From positions 1,097,011 to 1,161,010 of the forward strand of contig CM035350.1 of assembly GCA_020137815.1 (NCBI GenBank): DNA of 64,000 bases, given 5' to 3'. Source of the stretch: Hormiphora californensis (lineage: Eukaryota > Ctenophora > Tentaculata > Cydippida > Pleurobrachiidae). Made by a program: the position numbers and the translations under genes. Numbering within the stretch: the stretch's first letter is position 1; each line of letters opens with the position of its first letter. Shown piece by piece: positions 17,301-28,231 of this stretch. The notes beneath the pieces were generated by a model that saw only the letters and a list, made by a program, of their open reading frames with translations, was not told where the DNA came from and searched no databases.

Positions 17301-20300
17301 TACTGATCTAATATCACACTGCTCGGGCTGGTCACGTTGTGTCGCTACAGCGGGTGGTGCTGGAACCTTCCTGTGTAGAAAGTTGGTTGTCTCTGGAACA
17401 TCAGGTGTGGAAGTTGGGCAGTTTGCCAGGTCCCTAATCCGTTCCTTATTGACAACTTCCAGGGGTGTAAATGCTACTTTGATCTGCCCAAATGTGTCTT
17501 TGCTATACACATCCTGGATCAGATACCAACCCTCTATGGAAGGGAATCCCAGGAAGAGGGGAGCTAGGTCTACTGTAGCTGTACCAATAACCTCTCCTTC
17601 ATCCCCGACCCCACACCCCCACACCACAAGAGAGAGGGTGTTAGATGAGGAGAGGAACAGAGGGTAGGGTAGTTTCATATCTCTTGCCAGGTTGATCTGT
17701 ACAGAGGGGGAGTGCTGGTAGTTGGGTGTTGTAAGGAGGGTGTTGTGACGGTGTCTCAAGGTGCAGTAAACAGAGTCGTAGAGAGGTAGACCGGTACAGT
17801 GGGAGATAGCAACACGGAACATTACTCCTTCTGGCTCCTGGGGAATAGAATGGACGTTATGAAAACACCCTAACTTAAGTTAGGGTGTTTTCATAACGTC
17901 CCCAATTGAAACACTTTTAGTATAAGTATCAAAAGTGACAGGATGGTTGGAGACCACTAAATGACATACCTCTTCCACAACATCCTCCTCCACCTCTACA
18001 TCAGGTAGTTCACTCAGCACTGTGATCTCCTTCTCTTCATCCTCGGGTAACTGGTCTAGTGTTGCCAGGGTAGTGGAAACGTGCAGTCCAGCACCTCCCA
18101 GACCGGCACAGTTAGCCTTCACTAGGGGTACCACCTGATTGGGGGGGGGGGATATAAGCTAACTGTTGTATCAAATTGTATCAAAATAAATGCAGATCTG
18201 AGTGCTGAATATACATTCCCAGTTGGCAGACAGAGGGGGACAGAGGGGGACAGAGGGTATCTCTCTACCGCCTATAAATTGAGATCTCTTACCTCAGCGG
18301 AAGAGACGGGGAAGTGATTTGAGAAGAGTAGAGAGGAGATATTTACATATCCGCATCCCAGTATTGTATCTCCAACAGTATCCCCTGAGGTATCTCCCCG
18401 AGGCAACAACCACACCTGAGAAGACAAGATTTAGCTGAAAGATGAATAATAATTCAAAACTAGAGCTGGTGTAATCTCTAATATGAAAGAGGGTCTGATC
18501 AACTCTAATCAGAAAAGTGTGCAGCAAATGTGTACTTTATGGGTGCGTGATACACCCAAAGGGGGAATGTTGAGAGACTGCGTTTCCTACTTTTCACGAA
18601 AGGGCCTCCAAGACACTCCACCACATCATTATATTGCCCCTTTGCTATTATGTTGTGGTTCTTGTTCTCTCTCACCACCCTCCTAAGGAGTGTCCTAGGA
18701 GAGTGTGAATCAGCAGAACAGAGATTAGCCGCCCCCTATCTCCAAACATCCACTGGCTCTCAGATGCCTGCTACAACTTGGGAAACAGGCGATAGTTATA
18801 GTTTGAGCTGCAAGAGTACCTCCGACCAGAAACACAGGACATGGACTAACAATATCAGGAGAATTGCAGCAGTGGATGCAACACTCATAGATTAGTGAGT
18901 TTTGTTTGAGATATAAGATTTCATCCTTGATGGGGTGACTTGAGATTAGTGAGTTATCACCCACACCTGGTTTTCACAGACTGACCTGTTGTTTTTGTGT
19001 GATGTTCTATCTAAAACTATTCCAATTACCCAGTGTTGATACAGATGGAGAACAGTCAGAGGAGATCTTTGTGAAGTGTAGTGGGGGAACTTTCAAGCCT
19101 GATATCTTCAAAGACCAGGACACCTGGTGTAAAGGTAGAGACTAGAGTACACAATACCATGTATGTTGTACAGTGTTGCTATATAGTAGGGACGAATCTT
19201 AATTTTTTGACACACTATTTGGTGAAAAGCAAATTCCGGTTGTAACACACCTATTTTGACCCGCTGAACAAGATCCCGTTCATAGGTAAGGTCGCAAAAT
19301 TGGAGAACATGCCCAAATCGGCCACGCCCTTTTACCTGTATTTTTAGCCTGTAGCCAAAAACATAAATCCTCTTAGAATAGGAGTAGAGACAAATCTAAG
19401 GGCACTAAAGTGATCAGCGCCCTCGCATTAGTGGGGGTAGGTACCGGAATTAAGTCTCTATCTCATCTGGTTAATTAGATAATTGGATAATTATACAAAT
19501 TAAAAACAACAGCAGTTTTTAAGGTCTATACACATGTTTCATGGTGCCCCACGAGGAGGCACCAATCATCAGTAGACAAAGATCAAAATGAGAATGAATT
19601 GGGATAAAGTATGACTCCTTCATAAAAACAGTCAGTCGAACGTTCCTATTTAGAATTAGTAGCTCCATTTCACGTCACATCTTTGTATCTTGGACCTCTA
19701 GATTCCCCAGTTTCAAAGTACGTCAACCATTTCCCTTTCTTGGAGTGTGTAATCTGTATTCCATTTTGATCATTGTTCCTCAAAACCAGACGTCGTACGT
19801 GTCCTCAGATCCACAAGAGAGCTCAACCACAAATAAATTGAGGGAGCATTGCATTATAGCGAGTTTAGTAGATTGATGACAAGATAGATATCCTGTCCCT
19901 TGGTCCGAGATCAACAGAGAGCTCTAGCACGGGGTTAGCCGGCGAGCAGTTTATACAAATTAAAAACAACAGCAGTTTTTAAGGTCTATACACATGTTTC
20001 ATGGTGCCCCACGAGGAGGCACCAATCATCAGTAGACAAAGATCAAAATGAGAATGAATTGGGATAAAGTATGACTCCTTCATAAAAACAGTCAGTCGAA
20101 CGTTCCTATTTAGAATTAGTAGCTCCATTTCACGTCACATCTTTGTATCTTGGACCTCTAGATTCCCCAGTTTCAAAGTACGTCAACCATTTCCCTTTCT
20201 TGGAGTGTGTAATCTGTATTCCATTTTGATCATTGTTCCTCAAAACCAGACGTCGTACGTGTCCTCAGATCCACAAGAGAGCTCAACCACAAATAAATTG

Positions 20301-23300
20301 AGGGAGCATTGCATTATAGCGAGTTTAGTAGATTGATGACAAGATAGATATCCTGTCCCTTGGTCCGAGATCAACAGAGAGCTCTAGCACGGGGTTAGCC
20401 GGCGAGCAGTTTATACAAATTAAAAACAACAGCAGTTTTTAAGGTCTATACACATGTTTCATGGTGCCCCACGAGGAGGCACCAATCATCAGTAGACAAA
20501 GATCAAAATGAGAATGAATTGGGATAAAGTATGACTCCTTCATAAAAACAGTCAGTCGAACGTTCCTATTTAGAATTAGTAGCTCCATTTCACGTCACAT
20601 CTTTGTATCTTGGACCTCTAGATTCCCCAGTTTCAAAGTACGTCAACCATTTCCCTTTCTTGGAGTGTGTAATCTGTATTCCATTTTGATCATTGTTCCT
20701 CAAAACCAGACGTCGTACGTGTCCTCAGATCCACAAGAGAGCTCAACCACAAATAAATTGAGGGAGCATTGCATTATAGCGAGTTTAGTAGATTGATGAC
20801 AAGATAGATATCCTGTCCCTTGGTCCGAGATCAACAGAGAGCTCTATCTCCAACCGGTTAGCCGTTATTTGGCTTAAACGATGCTCAAAATGAGCGAAAA
20901 ACGGTAAAAAGCCCGATTTTGAGCATCGTTTAAGCCAAATAACGGTTAAACGGTTGGAGATACAGCTTAAAAGTCCGATGTCGACCCCCCATAACTTGGC
21001 TATTGCCTACAAAATGGCGCCACTGAAAAGCCTCTAAACCATTCCCAAGTGGCTATAGCCATATAGCCAAAAAACGGTTATGCGCAAACCTAATTATCCA
21101 ATTATCTAATTAACCAGATGAGATAGAGACTTAATTCCGGCACCTACCCCCACTAATGCGAGGGCGCTGATCACTTTAGTGCCCTCAGATTTGTCTCTAC
21201 TCCTATTCTAAGAGGATTTGTGTTTTTGTCTACAGGCTAAAAATACAGGTAAAAGGGCGTGGCCGATTTGGGCATGTTCTCCAATTTTGCGACCTTACCT
21301 ATGAACGGGATCTTGTTCAGCGGGTCAAAATAGGTAGGTTACAACCGGCATTTGCTTTTCACCAAATAGTGTGTCAACCACTTCTTTTTATAAGAGATAC
21401 GTCCCTACTATATAGGTAGAGACCACCAGAAACACTTGTGATCCCATTTGTTAATCCAGCCCCGATCCCTCCACAGTGGGATGTGCTCCTATTCCTGAGG
21501 ACTACACTAACTTCTGGCAACCGACATACAATGCAAGATCTCAAGGCCTCGCTACTAAGGGTGTCCCCATCCTAGCTGATTCAGACCTGGTAAGAAAACC
21601 AAACACTATTCAGTTCTCTTGTTATGACCCAATTAGTTCTGGTTTAATGACTTCATTTTCAGAAAATAGCAGTGTTGTGTAAGGATGGATTTGCTCAAAA
21701 GAATGGGGATGTGGGGGATAATAGTTTGTACTGTACTAACTTTGGTTGGTCTCCTGCTCTAAAGAATCTTCTCAAGTGTACTAGTGAGTTTCAAACTTGA
21801 CCCTTGATCACTTGCCCCTGCTGCGTTTACCATTACATTTAACGTTCTGTGTTTGTTAATCCGGCCCTGTCGAACAATCCTCCTATAACACGGACCCATC
21901 TCTCTCAGGTGGTTGCCGGGATATCACTGGTAACATTGAGAACGGTGCAGCTGTCTACATGAAGAATGAGGTGTTAGGAGAGGCACCCTTTACAGTCGGG
22001 GACAGGATCAGTTTCAGCTGTGATGAGAAGTTTGAGTTATCTGGGGTGGACGTTGTGACATGTGATAGTGGCTTCAAGTGGACTTCATCTACCCCTACAT
22101 GTGTGTCAGAAAGTGCTACCACGTCTGCAGCTGGTAGTTTACAAGCTGGTGCAGTGGTAGTGTTGTTGATTTTTAATGTACTGAACGGACTATAAGAGCA
22201 TAGATTTGACAGTTTTTTATTACAGTCGGACCCCGATTTAACGGCCCCCGATTTAGCGGCCCCCGATTTAGCGGCACCCCGATTTAACGGCAGCATAATC
22301 TTCCCCCGATATGGGAAATTAACATTATTTGACCCCGATTTAGCGGACACCCCGATTTAGCGGACAAAATCCTTTCCCCCGAGGGTGCCGTTAAATCGGG
22401 GTCCGACTGTATTAGAAAAGTTATATTTATGATTATTTTGTAACCCCAATTACCTGTATTTCAAGTGGCTCCTCACGCATGCACCAGAGAAGACTGGGTG
22501 TAACGGTGAAGGGGAGTGTGACACTAAAGGTGGCGTCACTATAGCTCTTGCCATCCTTTGCAATGTCACTAAACTGGATCAAGTCAGAACACACCGCTTC
22601 ACTGTTGTAGAACTAAGAAGGGAAGATGGTGTTAGAACCAGTGGGCAGTTTGTAGTTGTTTTAGAAAGCCTTTTTGTAGAACCTAGAAAGTGAAACTTAA
22701 ACTAAGATATTTCCTACCTTGATCCGAAGGTAGCAGTGTCGATCCTCATAAACTACATCCTGGGCACTTTTGTATCTCATCAACACATCCTCCCCTATCC
22801 AGACCTTGTCTACCCCTAATGTTAGGGTAAGGTACTCAGTGGTCACTTTGGGAAGGGGTGGAGGTAGCCAGCCTCGCCGACTGGCATCCTCCATTACTAG
22901 CTCTCGTTCTGTTACCTCCCCAAAATTAACCTGAACGAAGAACATGATCAGAAACAGGAAATTACATTTATTAAACTCATGAAACATACTAATTGCATCC
23001 TGCTAATTTTTACTAATTACACTGCACACTCCGACCTACCTCCAACTCGAGAGCTGCCACAGCGTCTTTATCCCGTACAGTAGGGGAGAAGAGAGGTACC
23101 CAGTTGTGCATTCCCGTGTGTTTTGTTAGTAGCGCTGACAAGGGAACATGTGCTCTACACAACAGAATATCCCCTCCTTTCTTGTTGCTAGTTGTTTCTT
23201 TGTGAAACACGCACACTATCAAATGCCCCTTACTGAAAAAGAGATGGTATTAGTTGGGAATTATACATCTACCTGCATTACTCAAACGTTTTGAGACTCA

Positions 23301-26300
23301 AGTTTCTTCAAAGTTTCTTGCGAACATACCTAAGATTTTCTGCCAATGTAGGCGGTCCACTGTGCGACTGAGACATGACAGTGGGCAGAGTAAGGGAGAA
23401 GTGTGACCCATAGTTAGGGGTAAAACTCCTCGCTCTAACCCCAGTTTCCCTCTCTATCCCTGCGAAGGACAGCTCCACTGTTGTGTAGGAGTTCAGACCG
23501 GTAGTGGCTGCATGGTTGAGGGGTGCTCCTGAAGAGAGGGCTTGACGGGCAGCATACTGTAATCCACAACACCGTCCCACTGTCACACACAACTGCAGGG
23601 AGTTACCATGAGTTAGAACGATAAACAATTGCCAATAATTGTAAAATAGAAAATGGGGAGGCCGAAGGGGAGGCTTTTATTAAATCCCATATCTTCCAGT
23701 ACGAACCTGCACAAAGTTTTCAGGTTTATTTGTCACTTCAGCCGCTGTTTCTGAGGTATATCCCACTGTCACACTGAGTGTCCCCGCCTTGTATCCCCCT
23801 TCTGTCTCATCGCGGTGTTGGGTAGAGGTGACTGGTATTGCAATCACCTCACTAACACCCTTAGTTAGTGACACCAGATGGGATAGTTGCTGGAGGGGTA
23901 GGACGCCCCTAGCACACGAGATATCCCTGATATTGGGGTAGTATACCCTCCTCCAGACCTCAAACACCACTGCATTATCTGTCAGATGTCTGGAGAGGTG
24001 TTGTAGAAGGGAGGTTGTGTCAGGGAGGATCATGCTAGCACTGGTATTATAGTTGAACTTGAGGTGCGGAGCCGAGGGGCAGATGGGGCTGGTGAACGTC
24101 CTGTTAGTTGAGTCAGCAGGAAGGGAGAAGGTGACATAGCAATCAGTGTCTGCAGATGCTTCAAACACCACCGCATCAGATAGAGAATTGATAGTGATGT
24201 CTAGGGTGTGTCTTATCCGCGGTCTCTCCTCCTCTCCCTCTTCCTCTACAACATGGTGGTCACGTGATCCAGGGACAATATCACGTGACACTATGTTCTT
24301 AGTAGCCATGAACTCGTTTAGTTGGCCATGTGTACCTGCCGCTAGGACACATTGTAGTATCCCACATCTCTCACTAGATAGAGGATTCACTATAGGCATG
24401 TACCCATCCACAGCAACCACAGCAGACGAAGTGGCCATGTGAGACAGGGATAGGTAGAGTTGACTGGTGGGTAGTTTGGTTAGACCCAGTAACTTGTCAT
24501 CCTTCCCAATCTTGTTCCATACTTCCAGTATTATGAAGTTGTCCCGGAGCCGCTCCACAAAAGCGGTTGTGTGGGTGAAGGGGATCATGTGCCGGATGTT
24601 GTAGGTAGGGTGGTGCGAGTTCCATACCACTTCTGAGAGAGGGAGGGGGTGAGATAGTATTAGGAAGTGTGTAACTTTGTTAGAAACTAACTAGCAACAC
24701 CACACTCCAGGAAAACCAACTGTCACATTTTCCTCAACATTTCAAGAAACATTTTACACAAAACTGCGAATTAATAAAATCATGGGCTAGTTTTGGGAGC
24801 CCTACCTGATGTGAGACGATCTACAGAGTCGATCATTCGAACCACGATGTATGAGTTGACTGGGGCACCCTTATCGGCTCCCTGAAGAGCCTTGCCACAA
24901 CCCACAGACACGAGTATAGCCAGAGCTGAAAGGGGGAGAATTTTATACAACTGAAAAGAAACAACGCAAGAATCTGGTTTTCTCGACCCTATCTCACTGC
25001 AATTCTTGTAAAGTAGGTTTAAAACAAGATCACTCACGTTCTTGTTGTACAGGGGGTGCAGGTCCAGGTAGATCCACCATGGCACCACTGTTGAGGGTAA
25101 CACTCCCACATACCAACCCCAAATAATCATCCGTCTTAGTGCACCTCATTTGGCTGGAGAACTGGAGGTGAAACTTGTCTGCCCTCAGAACACTGTCCAG
25201 CTTCACCGAACTCTCAGCGATAACACCAGGACTATCCTCCAGCCTCTCCTTGTAGTAAATACTCAACTGTACATCCCTCTCACCCCACTGTCGGATCAGT
25301 ACTTCATCGAACATCACAGGAAACACGTTGGTGTGGGCCAGAGAGACAGATGGTCCGGATACCTTCCGACTAGTGATGGTACGGCATTCTGAGTCCGAGC
25401 CAAGGGGGATAGAGTACTCTAGGAAGTAGGTTCCAGAAGCAGCAGTAGTATCAAACTGGAGATTCTCAATGTGTACTTTGCATTTGTTAACTCGACCCAG
25501 AGCAGTTAGCCGGTTTAGCGAGAGGGGTTGTTCTGAAAGGAGGGGTACTGGAGAGAATGCTCTCATCTCATGGTGCTGCTGATATCTTGCCTTCTCTGGG
25601 GATCTCTGTTTAGTTACCACTTCTTCGACCTCAGAATCAGACGAGACAGGAGACTCAACCCCTCCCCGCTTGTAGAACAGATGCTCAATCAGAGACTCAT
25701 CTGGGAGAGAGCTAGAACTGGAACAACTTGAAACATCCAAACCATGTTTCTTGAGTACTGAATCTATCTTATCCTTTCCAAACAGTAGATCTAGAGTATT
25801 GTCAGCAGCATCCTCATCCTCTTCCTCTACCTCTCTAACCTGGCTGGCAGGGAGTTTATCCACACTCTCCCTGAGGTACTCAGTTATCTGGTCTATCTCT
25901 ACCTCACTACTGTTCATCTGACACTTCACTATGTCACTCTTCAACCGCCGACTCTTGGCTAGCACCTCACCAATCAGATCTGTTACCTGCCCCCGGTTAT
26001 GTAGGGACCGCGAGGGGAAGATATTCTCCTTATCTGTGGGTTGGTAGGATTTCTGGGGGCTAACAGCACGTCGCGTGGTGGGGCTCTTTCTAGGATGCTG
26101 TTTAGCTGGTGAGACTTTTAGGCACGGAGGAGGAGTCTAGGGTGGGGTCTTCTGGTTGTGGTTTTGGAGCTGCTACAATACTCAAACTCACATTCACCCT
26201 CCCCAGGAGCCGCTCTGAGTTGCTAGGCTGGGTGATATCCAGATCTCTTGTTAGGCTCATACTTTTAGTGAGTTTGGCGATGGGAACCCTCGCATCCCCC

Positions 26301-26644
26301 TTTATCCGATACGATTTGCTGTCAATAAAATCAATCTGTAGTGTCCCCATATCGGCTACATAAGATGCGAACTGCTTAGGTCCACACTTGATGGGGTACC
26401 GTGCTAGGGCTGGCAGTTTGCCACATTTGAATACCGCACCCTGACTAGTGTTCTCCCCACCATTTCACCACAGCATGAAGCTCGTTTAAGCAGTTTAGGA
26501 CCATGCCCAGGTAAACCTGTCTAGTTTGAGGGTCAGGTAACACCGCACCTGTCCGTGTACATCTGGGGGCAGGTCAATGTATACTGGGACCTCCTCTGGT
26601 TGCTGCTTCTTTCTGACAAAGAGGGCCTTCTTGGTAGGAGGCAT
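14385..26644 (-). CDS. C2CD3: C2 domain-containing protein 3, centriole elongation/distal appendage factor
   Basis: A centriolar protein needed for centriole elongation, distal appendages and ciliogenesis. Exons on the minus strand: 25038-26644, 24806-24925, 23707-24632, 23330-23592, 23040-23232, 22718-22930, 22454-22612, 18293-18415, 17970-18134, 17067-17837, 14867-15644, 14590-14683, 14385-14505, giving about 1,840 residues. Family landmarks: near the N-terminus LPPDVHGQVRCYLTL and VKWWGE, then GPKQFASYVADMGTLQ; a central C2 region with PNIRDISCARGVLPL; LLWCMREEPLEIQ; and a late C2 domain ending EGWYLIQDVYSKDTFGQIKV. The C-terminal exon is acidic then Ser/Thr-rich and ends QRIARIFKQ. The 5' exon has frame breaks near 26507, 26453 and 26118. 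Two introns are unusual: one is a mobile element, one holds another gene. Confidence 0.92.
15659..17079. mobile_element. foldback DNA element acting as a C2CD3 intron (introner-like)
   Basis: The element is 15667-17071 (1,405 bp). It is flanked by the 8-bp direct repeat AGGGAATG at 15659-15666 and 17072-17079. Its terminal inverted repeats are identical over at least 45 bp and start GGCAGGTGAGTAG. Next come about ten copies of a 12-13 bp unit, AAAAGGCTGCAGT, on each side, and the interior is also largely inverted, with its centre near 16370. On the gene strand the terminal repeat gives GGCAG|GTGAGT, the 5' splice site of the exon ending at 17067. The acceptor AG is at 15646-15645. No transposase ORF is present. 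Confidence 0.88.
17852..17901. repeat. perfect 50-bp palindrome in C2CD3 intron
   Basis: Two 25-nt arms with no loop, starting GGACGTTATGAAAACACCC, in the 132-bp intron between exons 17970-18134 and 17067-17837. The palindrome fills over a third of that intron. Confidence 0.95.
18650..22195 (+). CDS. nested sushi (CCP) domain protein, secreted or GPI-anchored
   Basis: A complete five-exon gene inside a C2CD3 intron, on the opposite strand. Exons 18650-18894, 19034-19134, 21477-21589, 21663-21783 and 21909-22195 join in phase to 288 residues. It begins with a hydrophobic signal peptide (MLWFLFSLTTLLRSVLG). The middle exons are cysteine-containing and sushi-like (VLCKDGF, LYCTNFGW). The last exon holds a clear CCP domain with GCRDI, SFSCDEKF, VVTCDSGFKW and TPTC. 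It ends in small residues (SAAGS) and a hydrophobic tail (AVVVLLIFNV), which fits a GPI signal better than a cytoplasmic tail. CCP proteins mediate extracellular binding; the ligand is unknown. The family is broad, so no symbol is given. The start is the only ATG that gives a signal peptide. Confidence 0.8.
19179..21415. mobile_element. 2.2 kb non-autonomous element with long terminal inverted repeats
   Basis: Both ends share CTATATAGTAGGGACG in inverted orientation. Imperfect inverted repeats of about 320 bp follow (left to about 19495, right from about 21085), including GACCCGCTGAACAAGATCCC and its counterpart. It fills the intron between exons 2 and 3 of the nested sushi gene. Related end sequence (GAACGGGATCGTGTTC) occurs near 37381. 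No transposase ORF is visible. Confidence 0.75.
19491..20846. repeat. 460-bp unit tandemly repeated about 2.95 times
   Basis: TTATACAAATTAAAAACAAC starts copies at 19491, 19951 and 20411, an exact 460-bp period. I see no difference between copies on reading. The third copy stops at 20846. Shortly after it, at about 20858-20950, an inverted pair around GGTTAGCCGTTATTTGGC follows. Identity this high implies very recent duplication or an assembly effect. Confidence 0.9.
22223..22409. mobile_element. 187-bp MITE, Tc1/pogo-like ends
   Basis: The ends CAGTCGGACCCCGATTTAAC are inverted at the right side and flanked by TA on both sides. Internal short repeats of CCCCGATTTAGCGG fill most of it. TA duplication and CAGTCG-type termini are typical of the pogo/Tigger group. 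It lies between the nested gene's stop and the next C2CD3 exon. Confidence 0.8.
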
Positions 26645-26839
26645 GGCCCTGGGAAGAGAGAGGTTAGTTAGAGGCCAGAGGGAGAGGTTAGTTAGAGGGG
26701 TCCGGTTAGTATCGGGGAACAAGATGGATTTAGTTGGGAGTTGGGGGGGGGGGGTAGGGGTAAAGAGACGAGATGAAACAACGGTGTTTTTAGAACAAAG
26801 AAATATTCGCATGTAGTAACACATGATTGATCCCATTAA

Positions 26840-28142
26840 GGGTACACCTGGCGTTTTTCATCATCGAGTGCCCAACCAAATGACTTCACCAGGGTTTAGG
26901 CCATACAAAATGGACCTCAAATATGCAATTTTAGCCCTAAAGTTGAATTCATATTTTTGCTACAGCCTATTTTCAAAGTGGTGTTTTTTCAATTTTTGGT
27001 GGAATTTTTAACCTCAGGACCACTTTTTTTGAGATAGAAACATTAAATTCTTGGAATTTGAAGAGAATATAAAGGTAAATAAGCCCAAAGAAGGATTTTT
27101 GAAATGGAGCTAATTTATGGCCATGAGAACGGTTTACTTTTTTGCTTCTTTGACACGCTGGCTGAGAATGTTCCCATGCTTCATTAGAGATGAAAATCTG
27201 GAAATAGTTGCTCAAAACGATTATCTATGTGGCCCAAAAATTTTGGAACTTTCCCGCCAAAGATGTGGTGTACAGAGCTTGTTTTGTGAAACCCATCTTT
27301 TTGAAAAAGAGGGAGATTCCCTGTATCTCAAAAACGGATGATCGTAGAGACCTGCGACCAAGCTTAATCGATTCAGAAGGTCCGATTTTGGGGGGGTCTT
27401 CTGAGAGACATTTTGCTCCTACTCCAACCGTTTTTGCTGTACTTGCAAAAAACCAATTCTATGAAAAGGGGGAACAACTATATTCCAGTAGCCTGCTTCG
27501 GGCTGATTTCCCCCTTACTTGCTGATACCTTTTTCGCAATTACAGCAAAAACGGTTGGAGTAGGAGCAAAATGTCTCTCAGAAGACCCCCCCAAAATCGG
27601 ACCTTCTGAATCGATTAAGCTTGGTCGCAGGTCTCTACGATCATCCGTTTTTGAGATACAGGGAATTTCCCTCTTTTTCAAAAAGATGGGTTTCACAAAA
27701 CAAGCTCTGTACACCACATCTTTGGCGGGAAAGTTCCAAAATTTTTGGGCCACATAGATAATCGTTTTGAGCAACTATTTCCCGATTTTCATCTCTAATG
27801 AAGCATGGGAACATTCTCAGCCAGCGTGTCAAAGAAGCAAAAAAGTAAACCGTTCTCATGGCCATAAATTAGCTCCATTTCAAAAATCCTTCTTTGGGCT
27901 TATTTACCTTTATATTCTCTTCAAATTCCAAGAATTTAATGTTTCTATCTCAAAAAAAGTGGTCCTGAGGTTAAAAATTCCACCAAAAATTGAAAAAACA
28001 CCACTTTGAAAATAGGCTGTAGCAAAAATATGAATTCAACTTTAGGGCTAAAATTGCATATTTGAGGTCCATTTTGTATGGCCTAAACCCTGGTGAAGTC
28101 ATTTGGTTGGGCACTCGATGATGAAAAACGCCAGGTGTACCC
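26840..28142. mobile_element. 1.3 kb near-complete palindrome flanked by TTAA
   Basis: Each arm is about 640 bp, beginning GGGTACACCTGGCGTTTTTC and inverted at the right end, with a short unpaired centre near 27460-27540. TTAA is present at 26836-26839 and 28143-28146. TTAA duplication is typical of piggyBac-type elements, but no transposase remains and the ends do not read like classical piggyBac ends, so the class is uncertain. It lies between the C2CD3 start and the AARS 3' end. Mirror-image ORFs in its arms are not genes. Confidence 0.82.
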
Positions 28143-28231
28143 TTAAAACATGAATGATGTTAATAAATAAATCACCACTTTTTTGCGAAGAAAAAGAAAA
28201 ATTCCTAAAAACCTAAAGGTCGGATATCACA

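Noticed and set aside
27117-28009. Mirror-image ORF pairs in the 26840-28142 palindrome, and similarly at 31748-32377
   Set aside because: The same frame appears once per arm on opposite strands because the DNA is an inverted repeat. No known domain.
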